From Polyangium fumosum (GTDB taxonomy: Bacteria; Myxococcota_A; Polyangia; Polyangiales; Polyangiaceae), in the NCBI RefSeq assembly GCF_005144585.1, contig NZ_SSMQ01000096.1:1-37533 (forward strand): a stretch of 37,533 bases of DNA. The letters are read 5' to 3'. Under the pieces are notes generated by a model that had not been told where the DNA came from, did not search any database, and was given only the letters and a program-made list of their open reading frames with translations. Positions 1-7,986 of the stretch are shown here, one piece after another. Position 1 is the first letter of the stretch. Each line of letters starts with the position of its first letter. A program made the translations under genes and the position numbers.

Positions 1-290
1 AGGCCCCAGCAGGGGCTGTCCGCCCCTGCACCCGGACCAGCCAGGGGCTGGACCCAAGCTCGATGAACTGCGCGATGCGCAGTTCATCGAACAGGCCCGG
101 TCAAGACCAGCAGCGGCGTTGCCAACCGAGACCGCCGCGCTGCGGGTTCTCCTGGCGACCTGGCCTCTTCGTCGGCCTGTTTGAAAAACTGCGCGGAGCG
201 CAGTTTTTCAACCCTGGGTCCAGCCCCTGGCTGGTCCGGGGTCGAGGGGGCGGACAGCCCCTCGCGGGGTCCGGGGCAGCGCCCCGGCGC
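1..290. repeat. Intergenic hairpin-repeat cluster 1
   Basis: There is no credible gene here; the stretch is a set of inverted repeats. A GC hairpin lies at 9-29 (GGGGC stem). The block at 11-55 recurs in inverted orientation at about 214-261. Inside these arms sit two long perfect hairpins, 61-89 (13-bp stem, loop GAT) and 181-211 (14-bp stem, loop GGA). They share the core ACTGCGC/GCGCAGT but have different outer arms (CGATGA versus TTGAAAA), each correctly paired. About 90 bases of non-repeated sequence lie between them. The cluster ends in a GGGGCAGCGCCCC hairpin just beyond the 3' end of the minus-strand gene at 326. A second cluster of the same design lies at 29883-30137. Confidence 0.75.
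271..287 (-). terminator. Possible terminator hairpin, GGGGCAGCGCCCC type
   Basis: A CCGGGG stem pairs with CCCCGG across a CAGCG loop, 39 bases past the stop of the minus-strand gene at 326. There is no U-tract, so rho-independent function is uncertain. The same stem-loop core recurs at 30117-30137, again just past the end of a minus-strand gene. Confidence 0.35.
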
Positions 291-325
291 GACGCTTCCC
301 ATCTCTGAGGAGACCCATGCTCGGC

Positions 326-1042
326 TCAGGGCGCTTCGTTTGTCCCGGCCGCCTCGTCCTCGCCCGTGCCTTCGCTTGGCTTTTCGCCCCTCAGGAAGAA
401 CGACTCCACGAAGTCCCGTTGCCCCGGAAAAAGCGCGCCGAGCGAGCGGTGAATGCGCTCGAGCTCCAATCGCAATCGGCCCTTCGCGACGAGCTCCTCG
501 GAGCGCTCCTTCGACCAGCCCATCTGCGCGCTGTCGTTCGTGTGGATCGCATGCTGCGCGCGATCGGCGGCGTCCTTCAACTTGCCCACGAGGACCGCGC
601 GCTCGCCGAAGTCTTCGCCGGCTTCGAGGCGCCCGGCCGCCTCGTTCGCGAGCTTCGGGCGCTTGTCGATCGGCGCGCGCGAAAAACCCGTGAGCAGGCC
701 GGGGAGGAAGGAGAGGACGGCGGGGTGCTTTTTCGAGCCTGCACCGAGGCGAATCGTGACGAGCGCGAGCGCCTCGTCGATTCTGCGCTTGAGCAGGACG
801 AGCGTCGCATTTTGCTTGGCCTGCGCGGAGGGGCGGCCGAAGAGCTGGGCCTCCTGCGTGTCGCGCGCTTCCTTCAGGAGGGCGTCGAGGTGGGTCTTGA
901 GGGAGACGGAGAGCTTCTCGATCTCGGCCCGCTCGGTGGGCTTGAGGTCCGGAAACTCCGCCCAGGCGCAGAGGGAAGACCACGAGAAGGATGCAAAGAC
1001 GAGGTGAACCCAGGAGGAAGCTGTCTCGTTGGGCAGGCGCAT
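326..1042 (-). CDS. Exported protein of unknown function, helical
   Basis: A 238-residue protein that I do not recognise. The chosen start (ATG at 1042) gives a signal-peptide-like N-terminus, with a hydrophobic stretch at about residues 12-28 ending in an Ala-Trp-Ala-Glu cleavage-like site. The frame stays open upstream for 175 codons but is Arg/Pro-rich there and looks non-coding. The mature part is mostly charged helix (Lys, Glu, Arg, Leu), with FPGQRDFVESFF near the C-terminus followed by an acidic Glu/Gly/Ala tail. It is probably periplasmic or surface-located. It is divergent from the lipoprotein gene at 1298, with about 255 bases between them that could hold promoters for both. The assignment as a real gene rests on the signal peptide, length and codon bias. 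Confidence 0.7.
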   Translation of the reverse strand: MRLPNETASSWVHLVFASFSWSSLCAWAEFPDLKPTERAEIEKLSVSLKTHLDALLKEARDTQEAQLFGRPSAQAKQNATLVLLKRRIDEALALVTIRLGAGSKKHPAVLSFLPGLLTGFSRAPIDKRPKLANEAAGRLEAGEDFGERAVLVGKLKDAADRAQHAIHTNDSAQMGWSKERSEELVAKGRLRLELERIHRSLGALFPGQRDFVESFFLRGEKPSEGTGEDEAAGTNEAP

Positions 1043-1297
1043 GGGGAGAAGGCTCCGGGAAGGTTTTCGGGACTCCTGAGGAGACGGGGAGGAAGCTAAC
1101 GAGAGTGGGAAGCGGGTGTCAAGGCAGACAAGAGGCGGTAGACCGTGCGTTGCAGGAGGGTCAGGGAGGCGTGGAGGAAGGGTCGTGAAGGGCCCGGGGA
1201 TGTGCAGGGAGGGCGCGAGGAGACGCGCGGCGGCCTGCGGAGGGGATCGCTGGACCGAAGCGTTGACGGCGTTCGAGGGAGCTGGTCGCATCCGGCG

Positions 1298-2035
1298 ATG
1301 ACGTGCCCGCGCGTACGAACCATGCTCTCGTTGGGGCTCCTCGGTTGCGCGACGTTGTCGCTCGTGCCGCTCGGCTGTGGGGCCAAGATCACCTATCCGG
1401 CGGCGAGCGAGGGCCCGCGTGTGCCGGATGCCACCGCGGAGCGGCTGCGCGCGTGTGTGGATGAGTTCGGTGGTGATCTTGACCGGGGGTACTACACGTT
1501 CGACTACAAGGTGCTGGCCGACCCAGAGGGCCGCGTGGTCGATGTGGCGTCGAAGGGCGTGCCCCATGCGGATCTCGCTGGGTGTACGCGGATCGCGCTG
1601 CGAGGCATGACGGTGCCAGAGGGTCTCCTGAAGCTGCGGCTGGCCGAGCCGATCGCCCGGACGAACGGGCAGACGATGCCGGAGCGTGCGCTGGTGGGTG
1701 AGGTTGTGATCGTGACCGTGACGACCGTAACGATCGTCTTCGTCGACCTCCTCATCGAAGCGGGCGTGGCGACGATGGTGTTTGCCGTCACCCTGGAGAT
1801 TGCCAAGGATATTGCGGAGGCGATTCAGAAGAAGCCGAGGTGGAAGGAGCTATGCGATGAAGAACTGAACGATTGTCTGGACTCGCCAAAGCAGAGCATA
1901 CCGGGGTCCGTCGAGGGTTCATCGTTATGCCTCTGGTGCCGCGAGAAATGCACGAGCAAGGGTTGGCCAGAAGCAGTCAAAAAAGACGGGAAGCTTCTGC
2001 CTTGTATTTTCAACAAGCAACGGCAGCACCAATGA
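1298..2035 (+). CDS. Lipoprotein with hydrophobic middle and Cys-rich C-terminal domain
   Basis: A 245-residue protein. The start at ATG 1298 gives Arg residues, a hydrophobic stretch and a lipobox-like VPLGC at Cys27, so lipid anchoring is likely; a second Met lies eight residues in. Residues about 40-120 contain a TonB-C-like stretch (DYKVLADPEGRVVDVASKGV), as in proteins with an energy-transducer-type or Gly-Cys-rich fold. Residues about 130-170 form a Val/Thr/Ile-rich membrane-like hairpin. The C-terminal roughly 60 residues hold six cysteines (around CDEELNDCLDS and CLWCREKC) and are basic. Its stop overlaps the start of the next gene (ATGA at 2032-2035), so the two are translationally coupled. 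I infer a membrane-delivered effector or sensor with its partner next door; the exact function is unknown. Confidence 0.72.
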   Translation: MTCPRVRTMLSLGLLGCATLSLVPLGCGAKITYPAASEGPRVPDATAERLRACVDEFGGDLDRGYYTFDYKVLADPEGRVVDVASKGVPHADLAGCTRIALRGMTVPEGLLKLRLAEPIARTNGQTMPERALVGEVVIVTVTTVTIVFVDLLIEAGVATMVFAVTLEIAKDIAEAIQKKPRWKELCDEELNDCLDSPKQSIPGSVEGSSLCLWCREKCTSKGWPEAVKKDGKLLPCIFNKQRQHQ

Positions 2036-3153
2036 CCACGGAAGAAGAACGAGTCGACCAAATCTTCTCTGAATTCGCGAAAGAGGGTGACGCCCTCTTT
2101 TTAAAATCGACAGATTGGACACGGAGCTTTGCCGAGGTGGTTGAAGACTATCGCCGGGCCGAGGTGAAGTACGTGGCGCGGATGGGCGACAGCGCATCCG
2201 GCGTACTGGAGATAAATCGACGCATCGCCGAATGGATTCTATGGGCAGCGCAGCGCCGTCACCCCCCCTTCGAGGTCTGCCGCGAGGCGTGGAACGATTT
2301 GGTTCGGGTCGGCTTCACGGACATTGAACGAGAATGCACGATGACAGGGTTTTATGCGGACTGCTGCGCGTACGACGAGAAGCCCGAGGTGGGGCTGGCC
2401 GTGCTCGAGCGCCTCCTCGCGGAGATCGAGCGACGGCTCGAAGAACGCAGGTCGACGCAGAGCCCCACGGAGTTTTACGAAGAGGAACTCGAAAAGCTGG
2501 GGGACCTCCGGGACGAGCTCGAAGCCCAGCGAAGGGGTCATATCAGCCCAGGACGAATCACGCGGCGTATGGACGAGGCGTACCAGCCGACCCCGGAAGA
2601 GGAGAAAGTCGACAAGCTCGACGACGCGTTCTGGGAAGCGCGGCGCCCTATCTTCAAAACCTTTGCAAGATCGCCGGATCGGAGCTTCGCCGACGTCGCC
2701 GCCGACTACCGACGGGTGGAGGCGGATATCGTGGCGCGCGCAGGCGAAGGCGAGGCCTACAAGGCCTTCGTGCTCGAAGTGAGGCAGCGCATTGCCGAAG
2801 ATATTCTCTCGGCAGCCCATAGGCTCAAACAACCCTTCGAGGTCTGCCGGGAGGCCTGGAACGAGCTGGTTCGCCTAAGCTTCAGGCGCATCTGGGAACA
2901 ATGCAAAATGACACGCATGTACGCGGAGTCCTGCGGGGATAACCAGAAGCCCGAGGAGGGCCTCGCCGTACTCGAACCGCTGCTCGCGGAGCTCGAGCGG
3001 CGGCTCGAAGCCGAGCTCGCGCGACGGAGCGAGGCGCGCGCGAAAGGCGAAGCACCCACGAAAGAGGAGTCGCCGCCGAGGTATTACCGAGAAGAGCTCA
3101 AGTCCCTCGGCGAGCTCCGGGACAAGCTCGAAGCCCAACGCAAGGGCCCGTGA
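2032..3153 (+). CDS. Internally duplicated helical protein, coupled to the upstream lipoprotein
   Basis: A 373-residue soluble protein made of two homologous halves: residues about 3-165 and about 187-373. Each half begins with an EEE(R/K)VDxL/I helix and continues with SFA(E/D)V-x-DYRR. The most conserved core is PFEVCREAWN(D/E)LVR, followed by a Cys-x-MT motif, a KPE-x-GLAVLE helix and a final EEL-x-LG(D/E)LRD-LEAQR helix. The second half begins with MDEAY, which looks like an old start codon, so fusion of two tandem gene copies is likely. There is no signal peptide, so it should stay in the cytoplasm. Start ATG 2032 overlaps the upstream stop by four bases. I recognise no family. An immunity or chaperone-like partner of the upstream protein is an inference from the coupling and duplication only. 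Confidence 0.8.
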   Translation: MTTEEERVDQIFSEFAKEGDALFLKSTDWTRSFAEVVEDYRRAEVKYVARMGDSASGVLEINRRIAEWILWAAQRRHPPFEVCREAWNDLVRVGFTDIERECTMTGFYADCCAYDEKPEVGLAVLERLLAEIERRLEERRSTQSPTEFYEEELEKLGDLRDELEAQRRGHISPGRITRRMDEAYQPTPEEEKVDKLDDAFWEARRPIFKTFARSPDRSFADVAADYRRVEADIVARAGEGEAYKAFVLEVRQRIAEDILSAAHRLKQPFEVCREAWNELVRLSFRRIWEQCKMTRMYAESCGDNQKPEEGLAVLEPLLAELERRLEAELARRSEARAKGEAPTKEESPPRYYREELKSLGELRDKLEAQRKGP

Positions 3154-3187
3154 GCACGCGCCGCGCGTGGACGACGCGACCGTGGGC

Positions 3188-3217
3188 TTGACGTCTCGCG
3201 GAGGTTTGTCGTACCGT
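3188..3217 (+). promoter_or_regulatory. Candidate sigma-70-type promoter, nearly leaderless
   Basis: TTGACG, an 18-base spacer, then TACCGT. The ATG at 3227 lies 15 bases after the first base of the -10 element, so the transcript would have almost no leader. The same layout precedes the genes at 17843, 21280 and, more weakly, 6541. Confidence 0.5.
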
Positions 3218-3226
3218 CGCCCCACG

Positions 3227-3484
3227 ATGCTTGGAAAAACCGTCCCTCTCCCGACCGAGCTGCTCGCACATTATGACCGCCTCGCGGAACACGAGAACGA
3301 GGCGCGGGAGCGCGCCGGCCTGGGCCCGATCACCGGGCTCGATCTCCTCCACGTCGTCGCGGCGCGTTTCGCTGGGCTCCCGACGCCGCATGACGTCGAC
3401 CTCGACGCGGTTCGTGCGCGGGAGGGGTTGTCCGCGGATATGTGGACCCCGCCGAACCCGCCGGTCGGGAAGCCCCCCACGTGA
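3227..3484 (+). CDS. Small soluble protein, first gene of a three-gene overlap operon
   Basis: An 85-residue acidic protein without a signal peptide. It is largely helical in its first half (LPTELLAHYDRLAEHENEAR) and ends in a Pro-rich tail. I do not recognise a family. The ATG at 3227 is preferred over an in-frame upstream start at 3167 because a TTGACG-N18-TACCGT promoter lies between them, so the upstream start would not be on the transcript. The stop overlaps a GTG of the next gene (GTGA at 3481-3484), which implies translational coupling with a membrane protein. A role with its two membrane neighbours, perhaps as a cytoplasmic partner, is inference. Confidence 0.62.
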   Translation: MLGKTVPLPTELLAHYDRLAEHENEARERAGLGPITGLDLLHVVAARFAGLPTPHDVDLDAVRAREGLSADMWTPPNPPVGKPPT

Positions 3485-4149
3485 GCCTTGCTCTGGCGTC
3501 CGCAGTTTTGCACGGGGTGGCTTGCGTGTTCTGCGTCGTGTACGCGTATGCCCGGCGAGCCTCCCCGGAGCGACAAGCGGCGTACGTCCTCGCTTTGGTT
3601 TGGTGTACGTGGTTCGGGCTGTCCGTTCTGCACGATTTCATCGTGCGCGCGATCCCGTCGCCCGAGCTCGAACCTGTCTTGAGCCGCAAAACGCTCGTCC
3701 TCCTGAACGTAGAACGCTCCATCTATCTCGCGTGGCCCGCTGGGATCCTCGCGTGGGTTCGCTGGACGTTCCGACGTAGCAATCCCTGGCCGTTCGTGCT
3801 CGCGTGGTTTGCAGCATCGGTCCTCCCCATCGTCGTTCACCCGGCGCTCAAAGGTCGCGCATGGTTTCCGTACGCCGGAGCCATTCACCTCGCCGCGCTC
3901 GCCGGTGAGATCACCGCTTTCGCGTCGTGGGCTCGCCTTCGTGAGCCGCCGCGTCCATGGCATTCGGTCGCGATCGTCGCGATCCCGATATGCGCTTTTC
4001 CTGCGATTCCGTTCTTCGCTTCCGACGAGGCCCGGACGGGGTACCTCCTGTGGGTGCTCCGCGGGCTCGTCGCCCTTCATTTGGCATGTATCGCTGTTCT
4101 CGGAGGGGATTTATGGAATCAACGCTCACGTGGATCTTCGCGCTCGTGA
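3481..4149 (+). CDS. Polytopic membrane protein of unknown function
   Basis: A 222-residue protein with about six hydrophobic helices: near residues 3-22, 33-50, 78-98, 105-125, 128-150 and 160-210 (the last region holding two). Charged loops are short. The start is the GTG at 3481, which overlaps the upstream stop; an ATG 39 bases upstream in frame would add a Pro/Glu-rich stretch that reads as the tail of the previous gene. I see no catalytic signature. It overlaps the following gene by 37 bases. Its position between a small soluble protein and a membrane-anchored coiled-coil protein suggests one membrane complex, but nothing in the sequence says what it does. Confidence 0.75.
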   Translation: MSLALASAVLHGVACVFCVVYAYARRASPERQAAYVLALVWCTWFGLSVLHDFIVRAIPSPELEPVLSRKTLVLLNVERSIYLAWPAGILAWVRWTFRRSNPWPFVLAWFAASVLPIVVHPALKGRAWFPYAGAIHLAALAGEITAFASWARLREPPRPWHSVAIVAIPICAFPAIPFFASDEARTGYLLWVLRGLVALHLACIAVLGGDLWNQRSRGSSRS

Positions 4150-4757
4150 TGACGAGCTTGGCCCTCGCAGTGCCGATCTTTTTGCAGCGACGCGCGGACG
4201 CAAAAATCCGCGCGCTCATGGACGACCGCTCCCGCATCCTCGACCGGGAACGCGAGCTCGCCTCTCGCTTCCTGGCCGAACAAGAGGCGCATGCAGCGGC
4301 GCGCGCGCAGCTCGCCGCAAACGAGGAAGACCGAGGGCAGCTCCTCGCAGAGCTCGATCACCGGCATCGTCGCATCGCGGATGCGCTCACGCGGATCGCC
4401 TCGGCCGTCGAGCACCAGGAGAGCGAACTCGAACGTTATGCCCAAGCAGGCGCGGAGAGCATCCTCTCCCGGTTCCCGGACCTGCCCAACCACCCGGAGC
4501 GCGGGCTCGGCGGGACGCTCGGCGCCCTCATGACGGTGCAGAGTTATTGCAATGCGGCTCTCTTGCGGCAAATCCGCCACGCCGAAGAGACGATGACCGA
4601 AGAGGAGCTTTTGGTGAACGTGATCCCATTCGCTCCCGGATCGGGGAGGCGCGCGGCAGCGGAGAGCGACGCGCCGGCCTCCGGGCCGCCGAGCTCCCCG
4701 ACCGCGGGATCACTCCCCGCGTTCACGCCCCCGGTGTCGACCCCCGCGAGCGCCTGA
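4113..4757 (+). CDS. Membrane-anchored coiled-coil protein
   Basis: A 214-residue protein. The ATG at 4113 follows a good Shine-Dalgarno stretch (CGGAGGGG at 4101-4108) and gives one N-terminal membrane helix (residues about 5-22). A long charged helix follows (about 25-125, rich in Arg, Glu, Ala and Leu), typical of a coiled coil such as those in chemoreceptor-like or DUF-type anchors. The C-terminal 45 residues are Pro/Ser/Ala-rich and disordered. It begins inside the previous gene, so it belongs to the same transcript. Its 3' end overlaps the end of the convergent cytochrome gene by 35 bases. The function is unknown; it may be a structural or scaffolding partner of the polytopic protein. 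Confidence 0.75.
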   Translation: MESTLTWIFALVMTSLALAVPIFLQRRADAKIRALMDDRSRILDRERELASRFLAEQEAHAAARAQLAANEEDRGQLLAELDHRHRRIADALTRIASAVEHQESELERYAQAGAESILSRFPDLPNHPERGLGGTLGALMTVQSYCNAALLRQIRHAEETMTEEELLVNVIPFAPGSGRRAAAESDAPASGPPSSPTAGSLPAFTPPVSTPASA

Positions 4758-6495
4758 AACGGCCGAGAAGCACGAGCGCAACGAGCCCGAGGGACGCCGC
4801 AATCCCCGGGGATTCGTCTGGTCCGCCGAGTCGGCACGAGCATCCCTCCCCTGCCCCGGGATCCCGTCCGCCGCCGCTTCCGCTCCCGCTTCCGCCGCCG
4901 CTCCCGCCTCCGCTTCCGCTTCCGCTTCCGCCTCCGAAATCGATCACGACCTCCGCCTTCGAGACGACGAAGGGCGGCGACGCGCCCTCGGATTCATAGA
5001 TCGCGAGCAATTCCTGCCCGCTCGAATCCGTGACGTTCGCCGCTGCCAGGTGCTCGACGTATTTCCGTGTGATCGGCTGATAAAGAACCCGCGCGAACAG
5101 GGTCGTTTCTCCCGTCAACCCCGCCGGCGCAGCCACCGTGAACGTCGCCTCGTCCCAGGAGCGCACGCCTCCCGCGCCGTCCCCATACGCGATCTCCCCC
5201 GTCGGTCGCGTCGTGGTCGTCGGGACGAACCCCTTCGGCGGAATCCGTGTATCCGAGAGGATCATGTCGTGCCGCGCGAGATCCTCCCCCGGCTCGGCCG
5301 CGGTTCCATTCCACCGGCCATGCTGCGCGCGGTACACGTGCGTCGGCGGAGACGCCTCGATCTCGCCTTTCGCCCCATCGTACCCGCCGAGCAAGGACGT
5401 CTCCTCGCCGGCCCTATCGACGAGCGAAAGCGCAATCCACGCGCGGCGGCCTTCGGCATACCCCGTCGGGAACTTGTGGCCGCTCAGGTTCTCCACGCGC
5501 ACCGTGACGGAGAACGGCTCGCCAGGCGCGGACGAGGCAGGCGCGCTCGTGATTTCGATCTTCGCCGCCATGGAGAGCGTCTCCTCCGTGCGCGCGAGGG
5601 CCAACGCGAACGCGTCCGGGAACGCCGCGGCGCGCGCGGGGTCCTTCGCCATGACGGCGCGAATGCCGAAGAGATTTCCGCCGGCGAACACGTGATCCCG
5701 TGGATCGTTGCGGAGCGGCGCGACGGGCACGGTCGCGACGGGGAATTCGCCTGTCTTCCGGCGGGTATGGCAATCGACGCAGCTTTGCCCGCCCGGCTGG
5801 GCGTACGCGCTCTGCGCCCATTCTTCGTAGGTGGTGTCGAGCGGGAACGCGAGCGCCGTCTCGGCGCCGTCCGCGTCGCGCAGCCGCCGCCCTGGGTTCG
5901 TCACCTGGTGGCATTGACCGCAAAACGCGGAGCTCGAAAGCGCGCCGTCGGCAGCCGTCCCGTGGACCTGCGCCACGCTGTCGGCATGAGGGCCGCGTTT
6001 GTCGAGGGTATCGTCGTAGACGATCTGCGCGTCCCCCCGATGGTACGGCGCCTCGGGCGGGCCCGAGGTCACGGCGCGATGGCAGGTGTCGCAGCCGACG
6101 CCTTGCATGTCGACGGCGTCGAACGCGCTCCCGTCGGGCGGGGTCGCGTGTCCGCGGACAAACGCGATTGGGGAATGGCAACGCAAGCAAAACGTGCCCA
6201 CGCCGGGTTCGTCCTGGTTCGCGATCGAAAGCGCCGCGCGAAAGACGGGATCCCGCGCAGCATTGCCCATCATGGTCCCGGCCCACCCGTCGTGCGGGAG
6301 GTAGCTGCGGTCGCCGTCGTGGCCGCCGCCGTGGCATAACGCGCAGCCGTCGGCCCCTTCGAACTGGCTGCCCTGGCCGAGTTCTCCGGGCTTCGTGCCC
6401 GCAAGGTCCTCGAAGCCAGCGGACGCGGAGGCGGGCAGCACGAGGGGCGTGAGGGCGGCAAACGCGACACGGGCGAGCCCTCGAAGGTCCGGCAT
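4723..6495 (-). CDS. Five-haem c-type cytochrome with MYXO-CTERM anchor
   Basis: A 590-residue exported protein with a Sec-type signal peptide (residues 1-26, ending in SASA). It has five CXXCH haem sites: CALCH, CLRCH, CDTCH, CGQCH and CVDCH, all within the first 250 residues. They resemble the cytochrome c554-type arrangement of multihaem proteins with extra His ligands (for example GGGHDG and DPVFRAAL nearby). Residues about 320-500 look like a beta-sandwich domain containing NLSGHKFPTGYAEGRRAW, which is common in such multihaem proteins. A Gly/Ser linker is followed by GCSCRLGG, a hydrophobic helix and an Arg cluster, i.e. a MYXO-CTERM surface-sorting tail. It is likely an outer-surface electron carrier. 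Its partner reductase is not in the window. Confidence 0.9.
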   Translation of the reverse strand: MPDLRGLARVAFAALTPLVLPASASAGFEDLAGTKPGELGQGSQFEGADGCALCHGGGHDGDRSYLPHDGWAGTMMGNAARDPVFRAALSIANQDEPGVGTFCLRCHSPIAFVRGHATPPDGSAFDAVDMQGVGCDTCHRAVTSGPPEAPYHRGDAQIVYDDTLDKRGPHADSVAQVHGTAADGALSSSAFCGQCHQVTNPGRRLRDADGAETALAFPLDTTYEEWAQSAYAQPGGQSCVDCHTRRKTGEFPVATVPVAPLRNDPRDHVFAGGNLFGIRAVMAKDPARAAAFPDAFALALARTEETLSMAAKIEITSAPASSAPGEPFSVTVRVENLSGHKFPTGYAEGRRAWIALSLVDRAGEETSLLGGYDGAKGEIEASPPTHVYRAQHGRWNGTAAEPGEDLARHDMILSDTRIPPKGFVPTTTTRPTGEIAYGDGAGGVRSWDEATFTVAAPAGLTGETTLFARVLYQPITRKYVEHLAAANVTDSSGQELLAIYESEGASPPFVVSKAEVVIDFGGGSGSGSGGGSGGGSGSGSGGGRDPGAGEGCSCRLGGPDESPGIAASLGLVALVLLGRFRRSRGSTPGA

Positions 6496-6502
6496 GCCCG
6501 CT

Positions 6503-6532
6503 TTGTAGCACGGGTACGGCTTGTGATAACGT
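6503..6532 (+). promoter_or_regulatory. Weak candidate promoter, leaderless layout
   Basis: TTGTAG, an 18-base spacer, then TAACGT. The ATG at 6541 is 14 bases after the first base of the -10. The -35 match is poor, so this rests mainly on the spacing it shares with the promoters before 3227 and 17843. Confidence 0.3.
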
Positions 6533-6540
6533 CGGCCATC

Positions 6541-7944
6541 ATGCCTCGCCCCCGCTCCACCTCGTATGTCTTGTTGTCCCTTTTCACGCTCGCCGCATCG
6601 ATCGTCGGGGTCGCGACCACGGAGGCCGGGTGCGCCAGCGCGACGCCGTGCGAGATCAACAGCGACTGCATCGAGGGTGCGTGCGTCGACGGCGAGTGCA
6701 AGCGCGAGTGCGCCGACTCCGAGCGCGACTGCAAGGCTGGATTCCGGTGTTATGCCGGCCAGTGTTTGCCCGACGAGGGCCAGGGCGGCGGCGGGCCCGG
6801 CTCCGGCGGCATGGGCGGTGCAGGCGGCCTCGGGGGAATGGGCGGCGCGTCGAGCTCGAGCGCGTCGTCGAGCAGCAGCGCTTCATCGAGCAGCAGCGCT
6901 TCATCGAGCAGCAGTTCCTCGTCGAGCAGCGCTTCGAGCGGCTCCGGGGGCGGCGGCGGCGCGACGAAAGGCGAGCTCGATCTGTGCGCGGCCGACGGAG
7001 AATGCGAAGCAGGGCTCACGTGCGAGCCGATGTGGAAAAACGGGCCGAAGCGCTGCACGCGCGCCTGCATCGCGGACGGCGGCTGCCCGAGCGGGATGCG
7101 CTGCAGCGCGGTGGGCTCCGAGAAATACTGCACGGCGAGCGACGTCGGAAAGACGTGCGCGAATGCCTCGGCCTGCAATTTCGGCTGCCTCGAAGGTCCA
7201 GGGTATTGCACGGTGGCTTGCGCCACGGGCTCGGAATGCCCGAACGGCTACGGGTGCATGCCCGTCGGCAGCCCGCCCACGAAGGTCTGCGTGAAGGCCG
7301 AGGCGTATTGCGAGTCCGGAAACACGTCCGCGTGCATCGTGCCGGCCGCGTGTGACACGAGCTCGCTGCTCGTCGGGGCCTGCACGCTCGCCTGCACGAC
7401 GAACGCCGATTGCCCGCAGCGGGCCTCGCTCCTCGCGCCCTGGACCTGCACGAACGGCCTCTGCGCACGGCCGCCGGACGTGTTCGGCCCGATGCCCGGC
7501 GGCAGCTCGCCCACCGAATGGCATTGTGATCCGTTCGGCAACACCGTGAACCTCTGCAACGACGCCCAGCACATGAACTTCCAGCAGTTCACGATCCCAC
7601 CTCCGCCCGCGGTGAACTGCGCCTCGCCCGTCTCGTTCGAGGGCCCGGCCGGGGACGCGTGCGTGGATTCGTGCCGGTATCAGGGCGCCTGCGCCTTTGG
7701 TTTTTCCTGTACGGCCGTCGGCAACATCCAGGGCGGGCGCATCGGCCTCTGCCTGCCCACGGGCGCGGGCGAGGTGGGCGCGGCCTGCGCGAACGACACG
7801 CAATGCGTGTTCGGTTATTGCAACAACGGCAAATGCACCCGCGATTGCACGGCCGATGGGGTCTGTCCGAATGGAACGACGTGCACGGCCGCCGGGGGCG
7901 CAGCGCCGAACGTGGAGGGGATGCCGTTCCGGAGATGCCTTTGA
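6541..7944 (+). CDS. Cys-rich exported protein with Ser-rich spacer
   Basis: A 467-residue protein. The N-terminal signal sequence ends near a lipobox-like EAGC (Cys about 32), so a lipoprotein is possible. Next comes a small Cys-rich module (CEINSDCIEGACVDGECK), then a Gly-rich and Ser-rich spacer (about residues 80-140) encoded partly by an 18-base tandem repeat. The remaining 320 residues contain many evenly spaced cysteines in repeated blocks of the form Cys-x-x-x-x-(D/E)C-x-x-G-x-x-C. Such blocks are widespread in secreted myxobacterial proteins and resemble EGF/dickkopf-like disulfide modules. ATG 6541 is chosen over a GTG 18 bases upstream because the latter overlaps the putative -10. 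It is divergent from the cytochrome gene by 45 bases. Adhesion or a structural surface role is only a guess. Confidence 0.82.
   Translation: MPRPRSTSYVLLSLFTLAASIVGVATTEAGCASATPCEINSDCIEGACVDGECKRECADSERDCKAGFRCYAGQCLPDEGQGGGGPGSGGMGGAGGLGGMGGASSSSASSSSSASSSSSASSSSSSSSSSASSGSGGGGGATKGELDLCAADGECEAGLTCEPMWKNGPKRCTRACIADGGCPSGMRCSAVGSEKYCTASDVGKTCANASACNFGCLEGPGYCTVACATGSECPNGYGCMPVGSPPTKVCVKAEAYCESGNTSACIVPAACDTSSLLVGACTLACTTNADCPQRASLLAPWTCTNGLCARPPDVFGPMPGGSSPTEWHCDPFGNTVNLCNDAQHMNFQQFTIPPPPAVNCASPVSFEGPAGDACVDSCRYQGACAFGFSCTAVGNIQGGRIGLCLPTGAGEVGAACANDTQCVFGYCNNGKCTRDCTADGVCPNGTTCTAAGGAAPNVEGMPFRRCL
6871..6924 (+). repeat. 18-base tandem repeat in the Ser-rich spacer
   Basis: Two exact copies of AGCAGCAGCGCTTCATCG (6871-6888, 6889-6906) and one diverged copy (6907-6924) encode Ser/Ala runs. 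The unit length is a multiple of three, so copy-number change would alter spacer length without a frameshift. Confidence 0.8.
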
Positions 7945-7986
7945 GCCGCCCCACCGTGGGACGTCCAACCTTCCGACCCCCAACGA

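Noticed and set aside
1043-1567. Upstream extension of the exported protein at 326-1042
   Set aside because: The extra 175 codons are Arg/Pro-rich, overlap the divergent lipoprotein gene and would hide the signal peptide.
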